The notes under the pieces were generated by a model. The model worked only from the letters and a program-made list of their open reading frames with translations, was not told the DNA's origin and did no database searches. From positions 1-24,964 of the forward strand of contig CAZOFA010000030.1 in NCBI GenBank assembly GCA_964578975.1: a stretch of DNA of 24,964 nt, given 5' to 3'. Below are positions 23,174 to 24,964 of the stretch, piece by piece. The DNA is from CAYRUP01 sp964578975 (GTDB lineage: Bacteria > Pseudomonadota > Gammaproteobacteria > DSM-16500). Position numbers and translations under genes: made by a program. Positions within the stretch are counted from its first letter, which is position 1. Each line of letters begins with the position of its first letter.

Positions 23174-24865
23174 TTAACGCAATTGCCTGCCTGACTTTGT
23201 AACATTTACAAAATCATCTTGACCTTCAGTTTCTTTAAACTGAAGAGCTGGAACCGTTTCTTCTTCATAAGTAATTGCCGGAACGTCTTGCAATCTCGCA
23301 TTTGGATTTCGAATTTTTGTATATTGATGATTAATTTGTCTTAACTCTTCAACACCATTAATCACCCAAGCACTCGCTACTGGTTTATCATCTGCGATCG
23401 CAGCAGCTAAAGAATTTGCAGCATCTATTTTTTGTAGAAGATCATGACAGAGCGGAGTATATGACCAGATAAATTCACGCGTGGATGTTGACGCTTTTTG
23501 AGTTGATTGACGTTCATAACGATATGCTATGGTAAGTGCATATAACAATGCTTTATAAAAAGGTTGCCGTTCATGCAAGCTAATATTTCTAAACACCTCA
23601 TCAAATTTTTTTCTTCTCAACCAACAGTCATGTATTTCTTTATCACTAAAACTCTGAATGAAATCGATACTTCTTCGATGATCTAAAGGGGCTGAACACT
23701 TTTCTTCATCATTTTTTTTCAACACAGCAATCAAATCATGAAAATGGGAAAAAATTTTTTTATCTACATATGTGTTAAGAAAATAAGGTATTTTTTTCGG
23801 TGCTGACGCAATAAAATCAAGTTGATTCAGTATTGAATTTAATTGAGTAAAATCATTTGCGATGGCACGTTGCCAACTAGGCGCTAAACATTCTAAAAAG
23901 TCAGTCCATGCTGTGATAAAAAAATCACTCTGAGTCGATGTCATGGCTGAAACAGCTGACTGCTCTGCGATATCTTCTAAAATTCTACCCAGCTTATATC
24001 CATCTCTCACTTTCTTGGCTATTTCATCTTTTAAAAACGATAATAACGTTTTACGAAAAAGCGGATTGTTTGCAAAATTAAGGAATTTTCCCAATTGAAT
24101 AGGATTGGCCAACCATTCCTGTCCCAAATATTCGAATAGCGTTTGATATTTTGTTACTAATAGCTCTTCGCCTTTATCTTTAAATTGTTTTTTATCATAG
24201 CTCGAAAAAACTCTTGTCATTTCAATGACAATGCTTGGGTTCAACTGGTTTTTAAGCCAAGCAAAACCCAAATGATCCAGTGTCATTTTCCAATACTGGA
24301 CAGGAATAGCATCTAAAAATTGCGCGAGACGCGATGGACGAGAAAAATATTCAAAATTCTTCAACCATTGTACATCGAATTGCGTGATAAGCTCATAGGC
24401 AGCCTCATCTTGAAACCAATCAAAAATATCTTTAACTTTTTCACCGGATTTAATGACGGCTTGTAAATTATTAATGTTCTCTTCGACAAACGATAATAAA
24501 ATTTCGATGCTCTCTTCATCGTGACAAGCAACCATCACTAACAGCACACTCCTAAATTCTTCGTAATTAAAACTCGGATCCACCGGTTCATTTCGATTTC
24601 TTTTCGATTTTCGACCTTGATAGGAAATGAATCCCACGATGTCATTTGGTTTACTTTCTTCTGATGATGTCGTACTGACGTCTTGGTTAGGCTTAAGAAT
24701 CAAAGCTGTATATGCTTCAATAATTAATTTCGCTTGAGTATCATCACCTGAACATTTATCCGGATGAAATTCGAGTAATTTTTTTCGAAAGGCTTTTTTG
24801 ATTCCAAAGTCACTTGCAATTTCATCAACCCCTAACACCGTACAATATTCTTTACGACTACGCAT
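23174..24865 (-). CDS. J-domain protein with unknown helical C-terminal region
   Basis: A 563-aa protein. Residues 5-60 form a DnaJ-type J domain: EYCTVLGV, a basic helix II (KKAFRKKLLEF), the HPD motif at 34-36 that stimulates Hsp70 ATPase, and a helix III with IIEAYTALI. It lacks the Gly/Phe region and zinc-finger of chaperone DnaJ. After a Ser/Glu/Lys linker the rest (about 95-450) is the domain shared with the 406-aa neighbour, then a tail ending in an acidic-aromatic stretch (EGQDDFVNVTK). It could recruit a bacterial or host Hsp70; effector status is inferred from context. AAGGAAA precedes the ATG. First gene of the minus-strand trio. Confidence 0.8.
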   Translation of the reverse strand: MRSRKEYCTVLGVDEIASDFGIKKAFRKKLLEFHPDKCSGDDTQAKLIIEAYTALILKPNQDVSTTSSEESKPNDIVGFISYQGRKSKRNRNEPVDPSFNYEEFRSVLLVMVACHDEESIEILLSFVEENINNLQAVIKSGEKVKDIFDWFQDEAAYELITQFDVQWLKNFEYFSRPSRLAQFLDAIPVQYWKMTLDHLGFAWLKNQLNPSIVIEMTRVFSSYDKKQFKDKGEELLVTKYQTLFEYLGQEWLANPIQLGKFLNFANNPLFRKTLLSFLKDEIAKKVRDGYKLGRILEDIAEQSAVSAMTSTQSDFFITAWTDFLECLAPSWQRAIANDFTQLNSILNQLDFIASAPKKIPYFLNTYVDKKIFSHFHDLIAVLKKNDEEKCSAPLDHRRSIDFIQSFSDKEIHDCWLRRKKFDEVFRNISLHERQPFYKALLYALTIAYRYERQSTQKASTSTREFIWSYTPLCHDLLQKIDAANSLAAAIADDKPVASAWVINGVEELRQINHQYTKIRNPNARLQDVPAITYEEETVPALQFKETEGQDDFVNVTKSGRQLR

Positions 24866-24904
24866 AAAAATTTCCTTATTATAGTAATAGCACTAGTTTA
24901 ACCT

Positions 24905-24964
24905 CGTCATTGCGAGCAGAGCGACGCAATCCAGGTTTTGCGTGTCAGTCAAAAACCTGGATTG
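24905..24964. repeat. Second copy of the CGTCATTGCGAG palindromic repeat, cut by the window end
   Basis: 24905-24934 matches the arm of the element at 17039-17110 (one G/C-level change near GCGACGC). The return arm begins at 24952 and is truncated by the window end; 24927-24939 pairs exactly with 24952-24964. It lies upstream of the J-domain gene. Confidence 0.8.

Noticed and set aside
24878..24883. Perfect TATAAT on the minus strand before the J-domain gene
   Set aside because: No -35 at 15-19 bp, and the implied start would fall inside the Shine-Dalgarno, so I do not call it a promoter.

Overview
The window looks like chromosome from a gammaproteobacterium of the order Legionellales (Legionella / Coxiella / Berkiella-like), probably a host-associated or intracellular bacterium. 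The grounds are AT-rich sequence with several amino-acid permeases of types common in that group, an ankyrin-repeat protein that I recognise as resembling the Legionella core effector AnkH, a J-domain protein of unknown family, and a run of helical or disordered genes of effector-like character. The taxon is inferred from gene content only; there is no rRNA, tRNA or other marker here.

Left part (about 84-6656): a GadC-type amino-acid/polyamine antiporter on the minus strand behind two near-identical sigma70 promoters; an overlapping SpmA/SpmB-like pair (Gate, 'nucleoside recognition' domain membrane proteins) with its own promoter; a secreted 5'-nucleotidase-type phosphoesterase; and, divergently, a half-size ABC exporter.

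Metabolic and cell-wall part (6877-12914): serA (3-phosphoglycerate dehydrogenase) faces a tight operon of a SerB-like HAD phosphatase, a YciI-like protein and a threonine-aldolase-family PLP enzyme, so it makes and interconverts serine and glycine. Two minus-strand peptidoglycan units follow: a YkuD-type L,D-transpeptidase behind a near-consensus promoter that contains an operator-like palindrome, and an unknown gene translationally coupled to the lytic transglycosylase mltA.

Transporter part (13126-17015): an APC cationic-type amino-acid permease, a DMT/EamA exporter, an MFS exporter and a small DUF378 membrane protein, with short palindromic intergenic repeats between them.

Right part (17126-24865): a candidate effector island. 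It holds an AnkH-like ankyrin plus papain-like-fold protein whose start codon abuts a 164-bp fold-back MITE; a charged 169-aa protein whose stop codon is supplied by that MITE; a 240-aa unknown; a divergent Pro-rich protein with a Cys-rich tail, with a perfect CRP-type site between the two; and a three-gene minus-strand set (J-domain protein, its tandem paralogue without the J domain, and a helical unknown). The window ends inside another copy of the palindromic repeat found at 17039-17110. The most unusual items are the MITE that splices the 169-aa gene to ankH, the J-domain paralogue pair, and the lipidation-like Cys tail. No tRNA, rRNA or CRISPR array was seen, and no stretch longer than about 220 bases lacks an annotated gene or repeat.
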